A DNA stretch of 64,000 bases from contig NZ_FQXV01000001.1 in assembly GCF_900130065.1 (NCBI RefSeq), positions 92,572-156,571 on the forward strand, in the 5' to 3' direction. The position numbers and the translations under genes are program-made. Below the pieces are notes generated by a model that ran no database searches, was not told the DNA's origin, and saw only the letters and a program-made list of their open reading frames with translations. This document shows, one piece after another, positions 7,980 to 15,832 of the stretch. Numbering within the stretch: position 1 is the first letter of the stretch; each line of letters opens with the position of its first letter. This DNA comes from Sporobacter termitidis DSM 10068. Its GTDB lineage: Bacteria > Bacillota > Clostridia > Oscillospirales > Oscillospiraceae.

Positions 7980-8008
7980 AATGTATGAAATCACCCATAT
8001 TTTTATGA
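7980..8008 (-). promoter_or_regulatory. Sigma-E-like sporulation promoter of the sipL-like gene
   Basis: On the minus strand TCATAAA (8002-8008) and CATACATT (7980-7987) are 14 bp apart. This fits the sigma-E consensus (kmATATT, 14-15 bp, CATACAnT), with a complete -10 match. No sigma-A -10 is evident in the same gap. Confidence 0.6.
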
Positions 8009-8046
8009 CAGCTTGTTTGCCGGAGGACGACGGCAAACAAGAATTT

Positions 8047-8196
8047 TCATCGCCGGCAGATCAGGATGCCGATGAAGATAAGCGCCGCGCCCAGAAAGAG
8101 CCACCACAATTCGCTTGGCAGAACTATGACGAGAACGATCAGCGCTCCGACACCCGCTATGCAAAGTCCGATGGGCCTGCCTGGTCGCCACCGCAT
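8047..8196 (-). CDS. 49-residue membrane protein
   Basis: The ATG at 8194-8196 follows AAAGGCGG. The product has a basic N-terminus (MRWRPGRPIG), two closely spaced hydrophobic stretches (LCIAGVGALIVLVIVL and WWLFLGAALIFIGILI) with Pro-Ser-Glu between them, and a CRR end. It is therefore a membrane hairpin with both ends probably cytoplasmic. A frame extension to 8331 runs through a terminator and is not coding. I do not know a function; the regular hydrophobic pattern, good ribosome site and promoter elements argue it is real. Confidence 0.65.
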   Translation of the reverse strand: MRWRPGRPIGLCIAGVGALIVLVIVLPSELWWLFLGAALIFIGILICRR

Positions 8197-8217
8197 AAAA
8201 ACACCGCCTTTCAAAAT

Positions 8218-8244
8218 AATGTCGGTATGGTCGACATTATTATA
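8218..8244 (-). promoter_or_regulatory. Promoter -10 with adjacent 7-bp dyad (candidate operator)
   Basis: A minus-strand TATAAT (8239-8244) is followed directly by AATGTCG/CGACATT (8218-8224 and 8232-8238, 7-bp spacer), which would cover the transcription start of the 49-residue membrane protein gene. The -35 is weak. Position and symmetry suggest a repressor site; the regulator is unknown. Confidence 0.42.
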
Positions 8245-8290
8245 AGTATACGCGAAAGGCGGCCTTAACGTGACTTTTTCTGCTGACCGT

Positions 8291-8334
8291 AAAAAATGCC
8301 GGGACGCAGGGCGCGCCTGCAGTCTCGGCATTTT
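8291..8334 (-). terminator. Terminator after rsgA
   Basis: AAAATGCCG (8293-8301) and CGGCATTTT (8326-8334) pair, with further inner pairing (GCAGG/CCTGC). On the minus strand the stem is followed by a U-run from the AAAAAA at 8291-8296. It closes the long cdaA-to-rsgA gene run. Confidence 0.8.
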
Positions 8335-8354
8335 AATTCATTTGACCGGTTTTA

Positions 8355-9242
8355 TTATGTTTTTTTGAGTTCCCAATCGTTGTGCTGCTTTGCCTGCTCG
8401 TATAAACGGGCGTAACTCGCGTGACGCGATTTCTGTATCTGGCCGTTTTCGGCAGCTTGCAGGACGGCGCAGCCGGCCTCCTTGACGTGCGCGCAATCCT
8501 TGAAGCGGCACAAGCCGATATACGGTTCAAAATCCGGGAAGAGAAACTGCAGCTGCTCTTTGCCGGCAAGCGCCATCTGCTCCGCGTCAAAGGATGAAAA
8601 GCCCGGCGTGTCGGCGACAACGGCGCCGCTCTTCAGTCGATACAGCTCCACATGCCGCGTCGTATGCCGGCCGCGCCCCAGCTTCTGGCTGACGTCGCCC
8701 ACCGTAATGTTGAAGTCCGGCTCCAGGACGTTTAAAATGCTCGATTTGCCGACGCCGGAATTGCCGGTAAAGGCGCTCACCTTTCCGCGGATGGCGTCGG
8801 CCAGCGCCTCGATCCCCTCGCCCGTCTCGGCGCTGGTCCGTATGGTCGTAAAGCCGGCGCTTTTATAGATGGCGTACAGGTCGTCTCCCCTGTCGAGATC
8901 GTATTTATTGACACAGATGACACAGGCGCAATCGTTCTGGGCGGCGATCGCGGTCATCCGGTCGATCAGAAAAGGGTCCGTTACAGGAATGACGGCGGAG
9001 GCAATGATCACCAGCTGATCGATATTGGCAATCGGCGGCCGCACAAAGGCGTTTCTTCTTGGGAGGATGTCTTCAAGGACGCCCTTCCCCTCCCCTGTGA
9101 GGCTGATCTCGGCCCGGTCGCCGACCAACGGCGTCACGTTATCACGACGGAAACGACCGCGTGCCTTGCACTCGATCGTTTCCGTACCGGCTTCGACATA
9201 GTAGAAACCGCTGATGGCTTTGAATATGATCCCTGTCGGCAT
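8355..9242 (-). CDS. rsgA: Ribosome small-subunit-dependent GTPase RsgA
   Basis: This 295-residue, circularly permuted GTPase helps 30S subunit maturation. An N-terminal OB-fold is followed by G motifs in permuted order: NKYDLDRGD (G4), then GNSGVGKSS (G1), then DTPGFSSF (G3). A C-terminal zinc knuckle follows (CRFKDCAHVKEAGC and neighbouring His/Cys). The start is one base after the prkC stop, so translation is coupled. In Bacillus subtilis the orthologue (cpgA) also follows prkC and is a target of that kinase. Confidence 0.95.
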   Translation of the reverse strand: MPTGIIFKAISGFYYVEAGTETIECKARGRFRRDNVTPLVGDRAEISLTGEGKGVLEDILPRRNAFVRPPIANIDQLVIIASAVIPVTDPFLIDRMTAIAAQNDCACVICVNKYDLDRGDDLYAIYKSAGFTTIRTSAETGEGIEALADAIRGKVSAFTGNSGVGKSSILNVLEPDFNITVGDVSQKLGRGRHTTRHVELYRLKSGAVVADTPGFSSFDAEQMALAGKEQLQFLFPDFEPYIGLCRFKDCAHVKEAGCAVLQAAENGQIQKSRHASYARLYEQAKQHNDWELKKT

Positions 9243-9243
9243 G

Positions 9244-11142
9244 CTAAAAGGCCGGCGGCGGCGTCACAGGCTCGCTCGGTGTTGGCGGCGAGACGCTCGT
9301 TTCCGGTGATGGCGACGGCGACGGGGATGTGGATGGCGGCGGGGACGGCGACGTCTCCTCGGGGCCGTCGGATACAATCAAATTAACATTCGATTTATAC
9401 ACCGCCAGGGTCTGGCCGTCAGGCGACTCGGGATCTTGAGAAATGACATAGCCTTTCGGCACATCGGCGTGATTCCGGTGACCACTGTTTTTGGGAACAA
9501 AGCCGGCATTGAAGAGCACATCCTGCGCCGTCTCAATCGGGAGGCCGACAACGTTGGGCACCTTCTCTTTCTTTTCCGCCGGACCGGTGCTGTAAATAAT
9601 CGTGATAGTCTCATTGTTGAAGAGCGCTATATCGGCCGCCGGGACCGTGCTGATCACATAGTCCGCCGTGACGTCTTCGCTGGTTTGCGCCTGTGTTTCG
9701 ATATTCAGCGTCCAGCCCTGATCATGCGCGATTTGCTCCAGGTCGATCCGTGCCTGCATATAATTCTTTTTGGTGCAGTCCGGCATTAGAACGTCGGGCT
9801 TTTTGCCCTGCGAGACAACGAGCGAGACGGGGTATTTCCCGCTGGCCGGGAGTATCACCTGGCGCGCTGTCGGGTCCTGGGATATGACATAGCCCTCTTC
9901 CACCGTGTCGTCGTATTGCTCCTCAACTTTGAATGCAAATGTCTGATTATCAGGATTGTTTTGTATATCGCTGTATTTCTGGCCGGCAAAGTTCGGGATA
10001 TCCACGGTCGTCACCGTCGGGTTGAGCATCGGGCCGATAAATTTGATGTACATGAAGACAAAAATGCCCACAAGGAAAACAATGATCAGGAAAATCCCGA
10101 CAAGCGTCGATGTCTTGGAAGATCTTTTCGAGCTTTTGCGATATTCGGCCCTTGAAAGCTCGGCGCTTCTGGACGGTGTGCGCACCGCTTTCGGCAGCGC
10201 GTTTTCCGCCTTGATGATGGCGGACGTCGGCACCTCGCGGGTCGCCTGGTCGCTGACACGGCGGCTTGCCGTTTCATTGTCGTTGACATAGTAGGTAAAG
10301 TTGATGGCCGGGTTTTTCCGGAATTCCTCCAGGTCGGCGAGCATTTCGTCGGTGCTGGCGTACCGGAGATTCAGATCGGGCTCCATGGCGTGCATGGTGA
10401 TGCTCTCCAGCCCGAGGGGGATGTCGGGGTTGATCTCCCGCGGCATCAGCGGAATGGCGCTGATATGCTGTATGGCGATGGAGACGGCGGAATCTCCCTC
10501 AAAGGGCAGATGGCTTGTCAGCATCTCATACATCACGACGCCGAGAGAATAAATGTCGCTCCGCGCGTCCACATGGCTGCCCTTTGCCTGCTCCGGCGAA
10601 ATATAATGGACGGAGCCAAGCGCCTCCTGTGTGAGCGTGTTCTGCGTCGACTGGAGGCGGGCGATGCCGAAGTCGGCCACCTTGACGCTGCCGTCCTTCA
10701 GGATCATGATGTTGTGGGGCTTGATGTCCCGGTGGATGATGCCCCTGGAGTGCGCGTGGCTCAGGGCCTTGGCCACCTGTGTGGAGAAATGCAGGGCTTC
10801 CTTCCAGTTGAGGAGGCCTTTTCTGTTGATATATTGCTTGAGCGTGATCCCCTCGATGAGCTCCATGACGATGTACTCGATGTTGCCAGAACGGCTGACG
10901 TCATAGACGGCGACAATATTCGGGTGCGACAGCATCGCCACGGCCTGAGATTCCGTCCTGAACCGGCGCCGGAAATCAGCGTCCTCCGCAAGCTCTTCTT
11001 TAAGTATTTTAACCGCCACAAGCCTGTTAAGGCGGTGGCAACGGGCTTTATAGACGACGGCCATACCGCCCGACCCGATTTTCTCCAGAATCTCATACCT
11101 GTTGTCGAGAAGCTGGCCAATGTATTTATCGGTACTATCCAT
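9244..11142 (-). CDS. prkC: PASTA-domain Ser/Thr protein kinase PrkC/PknB
   Basis: This 632-residue transmembrane kinase senses muropeptide or lipid II and phosphorylates cell-wall, division and translation proteins. The N-terminal kinase domain (about 11-275) shows GSGGMAVVYKA, VAVKILK, HRDIKPHNIM and DFGIARL. A basic juxtamembrane stretch leads to one membrane segment (STLVGIFLIIVFLVGIFVF). Three extracellular PASTA domains follow (VDIPNFAGQ..., VLMPDCTKKN..., KVPNVVGLPIE...), then a Ser/Pro-rich tail of about 35 residues. Upstream prpC encodes the opposing phosphatase, 31 nt away. A plausible local substrate reader is the FHA-FtsW protein at 56-58 kb (inference). Confidence 0.95.
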   Translation of the reverse strand: MDSTDKYIGQLLDNRYEILEKIGSGGMAVVYKARCHRLNRLVAVKILKEELAEDADFRRRFRTESQAVAMLSHPNIVAVYDVSRSGNIEYIVMELIEGITLKQYINRKGLLNWKEALHFSTQVAKALSHAHSRGIIHRDIKPHNIMILKDGSVKVADFGIARLQSTQNTLTQEALGSVHYISPEQAKGSHVDARSDIYSLGVVMYEMLTSHLPFEGDSAVSIAIQHISAIPLMPREINPDIPLGLESITMHAMEPDLNLRYASTDEMLADLEEFRKNPAINFTYYVNDNETASRRVSDQATREVPTSAIIKAENALPKAVRTPSRSAELSRAEYRKSSKRSSKTSTLVGIFLIIVFLVGIFVFMYIKFIGPMLNPTVTTVDIPNFAGQKYSDIQNNPDNQTFAFKVEEQYDDTVEEGYVISQDPTARQVILPASGKYPVSLVVSQGKKPDVLMPDCTKKNYMQARIDLEQIAHDQGWTLNIETQAQTSEDVTADYVISTVPAADIALFNNETITIIYSTGPAEKKEKVPNVVGLPIETAQDVLFNAGFVPKNSGHRNHADVPKGYVISQDPESPDGQTLAVYKSNVNLIVSDGPEETSPSPPPSTSPSPSPSPETSVSPPTPSEPVTPPPAF

Positions 11143-11173
11143 GTGTTATCCTCCCATCTGAAGGTAAGATCGA

Positions 11174-11908
11174 TTACTTTTGAATCAGGACCGCCGTCAC
11201 GTTGTCGGGCGCTCCTTTCATATTGGCAAGCCTGACCAGCTTTTCACAGGTCTCCTGCACGTTGGCTCCGCCGGAGATTTCGTTCAGCAGGACCTGCTCG
11301 CTGAGCATATTGGACAGGCCGTCGGAACACAGCAGGAGATATTCTCCGCTTTGGAGATTCAGGAAAAAGAAGTCCGGCTCCGCGTCCAGGGCTGTGCCGA
11401 GCGCCCGCGTGATAAGATTTCTGTTGGGATGGCTTGACGCCTCCGAGCGCGTCAGGTCTCCCCTGTCGATCATATCCTCGACGACGGAGTGGTCCTTTGT
11501 CACCTGCGTGACCTGATTGGCGGTCACGTGGTACGCGCGGCTGTCGCCCACATTGGCGACGACGGTCCCGCCGGGCGTTACCACGGCGGCCACAAGCGTG
11601 GTGCCCATGCCGGCGCAGTCGATATCGGACATGCTCCGATCATAAACCTGGGTGTTGGCGAGTTTTACGGCTTCACCCATGTGCTGCATGATGTCGATGA
11701 TATTGGTGTCCTCCGCCAGATGCGACTTCATGGATGCCGTAAAGGCCTCCGCCGCCATTTCGCTGGCGATATTGCCGGCTTTCGCCCCGCCCATACCGTC
11801 GCAGACGACGAGGAGGGCCGAGTTCTTTACGGCATCATAGAACGTCTGACAGACATCCTGATTGAGTGGCCGGACCTTTCCCCTGTCGCTTATTCCGTAA
11901 AATTCCAT
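11174..11908 (-). CDS. prpC: PP2C-family protein phosphatase PrpC/Stp
   Basis: This 244-residue Mn-dependent Ser/Thr phosphatase dephosphorylates PrkC and its substrates. PP2C motifs are present: SDRGKVRPLNQD, VCDGMGGAKAGNIAS, NVGDSRAYHV, LLCSDGLSNML and a final DNVTAVLIQ. The metal-binding Asp residues of these motifs are intact. It lies between rlmN and prkC, as in Bacillus subtilis, and is read in the same direction with short gaps (31-36 nt). Confidence 0.95.
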   Translation of the reverse strand: MEFYGISDRGKVRPLNQDVCQTFYDAVKNSALLVVCDGMGGAKAGNIASEMAAEAFTASMKSHLAEDTNIIDIMQHMGEAVKLANTQVYDRSMSDIDCAGMGTTLVAAVVTPGGTVVANVGDSRAYHVTANQVTQVTKDHSVVEDMIDRGDLTRSEASSHPNRNLITRALGTALDAEPDFFFLNLQSGEYLLLCSDGLSNMLSEQVLLNEISGGANVQETCEKLVRLANMKGAPDNVTAVLIQK

Positions 11909-11944
11909 TGAATATCTCTTCTCCCGGTTTCCTGTATATCTTAT

Positions 11945-12967
11945 TTATACAGTTTTTCTGCGCAGCTGGCCGCAGGACGCGTCGATGTCGCCGCCGAGCT
12001 TGCGCCGGACCGTGACGTTGATTCCCCTTTGCTGCAATATCTGAATAAAGGTTTTCAGGTTTTCCCGCGTGCTGGGATGAAGCGCGCTTTCGGTCACGTC
12101 GTTGAGTGGAATCAGATTAACATGGCTGCCCGTGTTTTTCAACTTGTCGGCAAGCAGCCGCGCATGGCGGGGCGTATCGTTCACGCCGTCGATCATCGCG
12201 TATTCAAAAGATATCCGCCGGCCCGTTTTGTCAAAATACGCGCGGCAGGCCTTTAAAAGCCGATCGACGCCGTACGACTTATTGACCGGCATCAGGCGCG
12301 ATCTCGTGTCGTCGTCGGGGGCGTGCAGAGAAACCGACAACGTAAATTGTAATTTATCCTCGCCCAGTTTGTCAACTTTTTCTACAAGGCCGCAGGTGGA
12401 GACAGAGATATGCCGCACCCCGATGTTGACGCCAAGCGGATCGGAGACGAGCTTTAAAAACCTGAGCACGTTGTCGTAATTGTCCAGCGGCTCTCCGATG
12501 CCCATCAGGACGATATTCGAAATCTTCTCGCCGGAATCCAGCTGCGAAAACAAGACCTGATCGAGAAGCTCCGAGGGCATGAGGTTCCGGACAAGGCCGC
12601 CGATCGTCGATGCGCAGAACCGGCAGCCCATACGGCAGCCGACCTGGGAGGAGATGCAGACGGTGCTGCCGTGGTGATAGCGCATCACAACGCTTTCCAC
12701 CGTATTGCCGTCGTAAAGGCGCCAGAGATATTTTACCGTCCCGTCCTCCGCGGATACCTGCTTCCGGACCACTTCGGGCACCGTGATGAAAAAGCGGTCG
12801 CCCAGCTTTTCCCGCAGTGCCTTTGACAAATCCGTCATTTCTGAAAAAGACTTCACGCCCCGGTGCAGCCATTTGAAGACCTGCTCGGCCCGGTAAGCCG
12901 GCTCACCCATATCGTTAAGGGCTTCCCTGAGCTCTCCGGGCAGATATGATTTGATGTCCTCTTTCAC
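11945..12967 (-). CDS. rlmN: 23S rRNA (A2503-C2)/tRNA (A37-C2) methyltransferase RlmN
   Basis: This 340-residue radical SAM enzyme methylates C2 of A2503 in 23S rRNA, and often A37 of tRNAs. The cluster motif is in GCRMGCRFCAST, the SAM-binding GIGEPLDNYDN follows, and the methyl-carrier Cys lies near the end in DASCGQLRRK. Its ATG overlaps the rsmB stop by 4 nt (ATGA), so the two are translationally coupled. The length is normal. Confidence 0.95.
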   Translation of the reverse strand: MKEDIKSYLPGELREALNDMGEPAYRAEQVFKWLHRGVKSFSEMTDLSKALREKLGDRFFITVPEVVRKQVSAEDGTVKYLWRLYDGNTVESVVMRYHHGSTVCISSQVGCRMGCRFCASTIGGLVRNLMPSELLDQVLFSQLDSGEKISNIVLMGIGEPLDNYDNVLRFLKLVSDPLGVNIGVRHISVSTCGLVEKVDKLGEDKLQFTLSVSLHAPDDDTRSRLMPVNKSYGVDRLLKACRAYFDKTGRRISFEYAMIDGVNDTPRHARLLADKLKNTGSHVNLIPLNDVTESALHPSTRENLKTFIQILQQRGINVTVRRKLGGDIDASCGQLRRKTV

Positions 12968-14295
12968 GGGCGCCTCCTGAGCTTGCAGATGAAAAACCCG
13001 TCCGTGCCGGTCTCCTGCGGCCAGAGCGTGGTCATCCCGGACGGAACGTCGCCCACAGGGCCCGGCAGCGCGAAGGGCTCCAGATAAAAATCATCATGGT
13101 CCGATAAAAACGCCGCCGCCACGTCCTCGTTTTCGCGCCGGAGGAGCGTGCAGGTGGAATAGACAAGAAGGCCGCCGGGTTTCACGTATTTTGACAGATT
13201 GTCCGCGATGCGCCGCTGGAGCTCCGGGAGCCCCGCTGTATCCTCTTCCTTCTTATATCGGATCTCCGGCTTTTTACGGATCACGCCGAAGCCGGAGCAA
13301 GGCACGTCGGCGATCACAACGTCAGCGCTGTCATAAAGCGCCGCCTCCGGCGCCGTCGCGTCCAAAACGCGCGTCTCGATAATGCCAAAGCCCAGGCGCG
13401 CGGCGCCCTCCGAAACCCGGGCGAGCTTTTTCTCATGGATATCGCAGGATAAGATGCGGCCGCTGTTATGCATTGCCGCAGCGGCGGTAAAGGACTTCCC
13501 TCCGGGGGCCGCACAGCCGTCGAGCACAAACATCCCCGGTGCCGGTGCGGCCGCCTGGACGGCAAGGGCCGCCGCCGCGTCCTGGACGTAGATGCGACCG
13601 TTCCTGAAAGCGTCAAGGCGTTCAATATTCCGCGTATTGCGGAGCACAACGCAATTGGGGAGCCACGGATGCGCCGCGGCCTCGACGCCGTTCAGCCGGA
13701 GAGACCCGAGGACGCTCTCCGTATCTGCTTTCAGCGTATTGACCAGCGCCGTGACGCCGGCATCACTGTTATCGGCCTTTAAAAGCGCTTCCGCCCCGTC
13801 CGGGCCCAGCCTGTCGATGAAGGCGCGCACGAGCCATTCGGGATGGCTGTACTGAAGCGCCAGCTTTTCAGCGGTATCCGCGCCGGTGACCTCCGGCAGC
13901 TGCTCAAGATTCTGTGCGATCTTCCGCAGCACGGCGTTGACAAGGCCGGCGGCGCGCGGATTGGCGTGCTTTTTGACAAGCTCGACGCCTTCGCTGACGG
14001 CGGCATTTACAGGTATTTTCGACAAAAAGACAAGCTGGTAAACGGAAAGCCTCAGAATGTCCAGCACCTGCGGCTCCATTCTGGACGGCCTGACCGTTGA
14101 AAAAGAGGCGATGTAGTGATCGATGAGCGCCGAATTCTGGACGACGCCGTAAAATATCCTGGTGCAGAGCGCGGCGTCACGGCTGTCTGGCCGTTCCTTC
14201 AGCAGGACGGCGTCCAGCGCGGCATCCGTATAGGCCCCGGCCCTTCTGTACCTTGTCAGCGCCTTCAGCGCCGCTTCACGCGCGCTTACGGGCAT
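12964..14295 (-). CDS. rsmB: 16S rRNA (C967-C5) methyltransferase RsmB
   Basis: The product is 443 residues: an N-terminal NusB-like RNA-binding domain (about 1-140) and a C-terminal Rossmann methyltransferase. SAM-binding motif I is VLDGCAAPGGKS. The catalytic cysteines are in ADVPCSGFG and YSTCTLLRRENE. The frame opens further upstream, but the ATG at 14293-14295 (MPVSAREAAL) starts the conserved fold and overlaps the fmt stop by 10 nt. Both ends overlap neighbours, typical of this tight operon. Confidence 0.93.
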   Translation of the reverse strand: MPVSAREAALKALTRYRRAGAYTDAALDAVLLKERPDSRDAALCTRIFYGVVQNSALIDHYIASFSTVRPSRMEPQVLDILRLSVYQLVFLSKIPVNAAVSEGVELVKKHANPRAAGLVNAVLRKIAQNLEQLPEVTGADTAEKLALQYSHPEWLVRAFIDRLGPDGAEALLKADNSDAGVTALVNTLKADTESVLGSLRLNGVEAAAHPWLPNCVVLRNTRNIERLDAFRNGRIYVQDAAAALAVQAAAPAPGMFVLDGCAAPGGKSFTAAAAMHNSGRILSCDIHEKKLARVSEGAARLGFGIIETRVLDATAPEAALYDSADVVIADVPCSGFGVIRKKPEIRYKKEEDTAGLPELQRRIADNLSKYVKPGGLLVYSTCTLLRRENEDVAAAFLSDHDDFYLEPFALPGPVGDVPSGMTTLWPQETGTDGFFICKLRRRP

Positions 14296-15200
14296 ATGGG
14301 GTGGCCTCGCAGATAATCGGCGGCCGCCATCCGCTTTCCGCCCGGCGCCTGCAGCTCCAGGATCGTCACGGTACCGTCGGCGCAGGCAATCTCGATGCCG
14401 TCCGCCTCGGCGGAGATGACCGTGCCCGGCGCCTTGCCGGATGGGCACTCCCGGCCCCGTGCCTTGAATACCTTGAAGGCCGCGCCGCCGATGCATGCCG
14501 TCGCGACCGGCCAGGGGTTGAGGCCGCGCACCTGCGCGGTGATCTCCCGGGCGCGCTTCGTCCAATCGAGGGGGGCCAGTTCCTTTGTCAGCGGCGGGGC
14601 GAAGGTGGCCTCGCCGTCGTTTTGCTTTGTGCGCGCCGCGGTCCCGTTTTCCAGGGCGGCGACCGTTTCGCTGAGGAGCTCCGCGCCGAGAACACTGAGC
14701 CGCTCGAAGAGCTCGCCGGAGGTCTCATCGTCACCGATGGGCGTTTTTTTGATCATAATGATGTCCCCGGCGTCCATTTCGGGCGCCATGTACATCGATG
14801 TGACCCCGGTTTCCGTCTCGCCGTTGAGGACTGCCCGCTGAATGGGCGCGGCGCCGCGGTATTTAGGCAGGATCGAGCCGTGTATATTGATGCAGCCGTA
14901 CGGCGGCAGGCGGAGGATCTCCTCCGGCAGGAGCCGCCCGTAGGCCACAACGGCGATAACGTCCGGCCGCAGCGCGTGAAGCAGGTACAGCGTTTCACCG
15001 TCCCTCAGCGTCGTGGGCTGCAGAACAGGCGTACCGTGCGCCAGGGCCAGTTCCTTGACGGGACAGCACGCGAGCTTCATACCGCGGCCCTGCGGCTTAT
15101 CCGGCTGGGTGAAGACAGCCAGGATATCATGCCCGTCCTCATAGAGCCGCCGCAGGGAAACGGCGGCAAATCCGGGCGTCCCCATGAATACGATTCTCAT
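14286..15200 (-). CDS. fmt: Methionyl-tRNA formyltransferase
   Basis: This 304-residue enzyme transfers a formyl group from 10-formyl-THF to initiator Met-tRNA. The N-terminal domain carries MRIVFMGTPGFAAVSL and the family loop HGSILPKYRGAAPIQ, containing the catalytic Asn/His/Asp environment. The C-terminal OB-like domain binds tRNA. It overlaps def by 4 nt and rsmB by 10 nt. Formylation here and deformylation by def are functionally paired. Confidence 0.95.
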   Translation of the reverse strand: MRIVFMGTPGFAAVSLRRLYEDGHDILAVFTQPDKPQGRGMKLACCPVKELALAHGTPVLQPTTLRDGETLYLLHALRPDVIAVVAYGRLLPEEILRLPPYGCINIHGSILPKYRGAAPIQRAVLNGETETGVTSMYMAPEMDAGDIIMIKKTPIGDDETSGELFERLSVLGAELLSETVAALENGTAARTKQNDGEATFAPPLTKELAPLDWTKRAREITAQVRGLNPWPVATACIGGAAFKVFKARGRECPSGKAPGTVISAEADGIEIACADGTVTILELQAPGGKRMAAADYLRGHPICP

Positions 15201-15763
15201 GCGCCTTCTCCGCTGTCCCCTTCCGCGCTCCCGCCTTTGTATACTTCTTCTTCCGCCTCGTCCTGCGCCCGCATTTCCTCCAGCTGCTCCGGCGTCAGAA
15301 GCTCGTCTGCCAGAGAGGTGAAAAGAATGCCGTTGAGGTGATCGATCTCATGGCAGAAGGCCCGGGCTGTGAGCATCTTGCCCCAGACCTCGAACTCCTT
15401 GCCGAATCTGTCCTGCGCCCGGACCTTGACAAGATCGGGCCGCTTGACGATGCCGTAGAGGCCGGGGACGCTGAGACAGCCCTCCGGGCCGATCTGCTCG
15501 CCGGACTCGGCGACGATCTCCGGATTTATCAGCTCGATGATCTGTTCCTCCGGCGGCAGGTCCTCCTTGTTGGTATCGATAACGAGCACTACCCGGCGCA
15601 GCACGCCCACCTGCGGGGCGGCCAATCCGACGCCGTCCGCGTCCAGGAGCGTCTCGCGCATATCGTCGATGAGCTCGTGAAGCCGGCTGTTGAAATCGGT
15701 GACGGGCCTGCTTTTTTTATTAAGGGTCGGGTCACCGTCGCGCAGTATGTTTCTGAGAGCCAT
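15197..15763 (-). CDS. def: Peptide deformylase
   Basis: This 188-residue metalloenzyme removes N-formyl groups from nascent proteins. All three motifs are present: GVGLAAPQVG, EGCLSVPGL (metal-ligand Cys) and CHEIDHLNG (HExxH). An acidic C-terminal extension of about 25 residues follows the usual end. It begins 69 nt after priA and overlaps fmt by 4 nt. Confidence 0.95.
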   Translation of the reverse strand: MALRNILRDGDPTLNKKSRPVTDFNSRLHELIDDMRETLLDADGVGLAAPQVGVLRRVVLVIDTNKEDLPPEEQIIELINPEIVAESGEQIGPEGCLSVPGLYGIVKRPDLVKVRAQDRFGKEFEVWGKMLTARAFCHEIDHLNGILFTSLADELLTPEQLEEMRAQDEAEEEVYKGGSAEGDSGEGA

Positions 15764-15832
15764 ATTACCATCCTATTCTTTGGTATTATCTATTTTAGCA
15801 TCAAAATTCGCGTATATTTTGTCACATTCGGT

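Noticed and set aside
14253-15341. 362-codon plus-strand frame
   Set aside because: Antisense shadow of fmt and def; no known motif.
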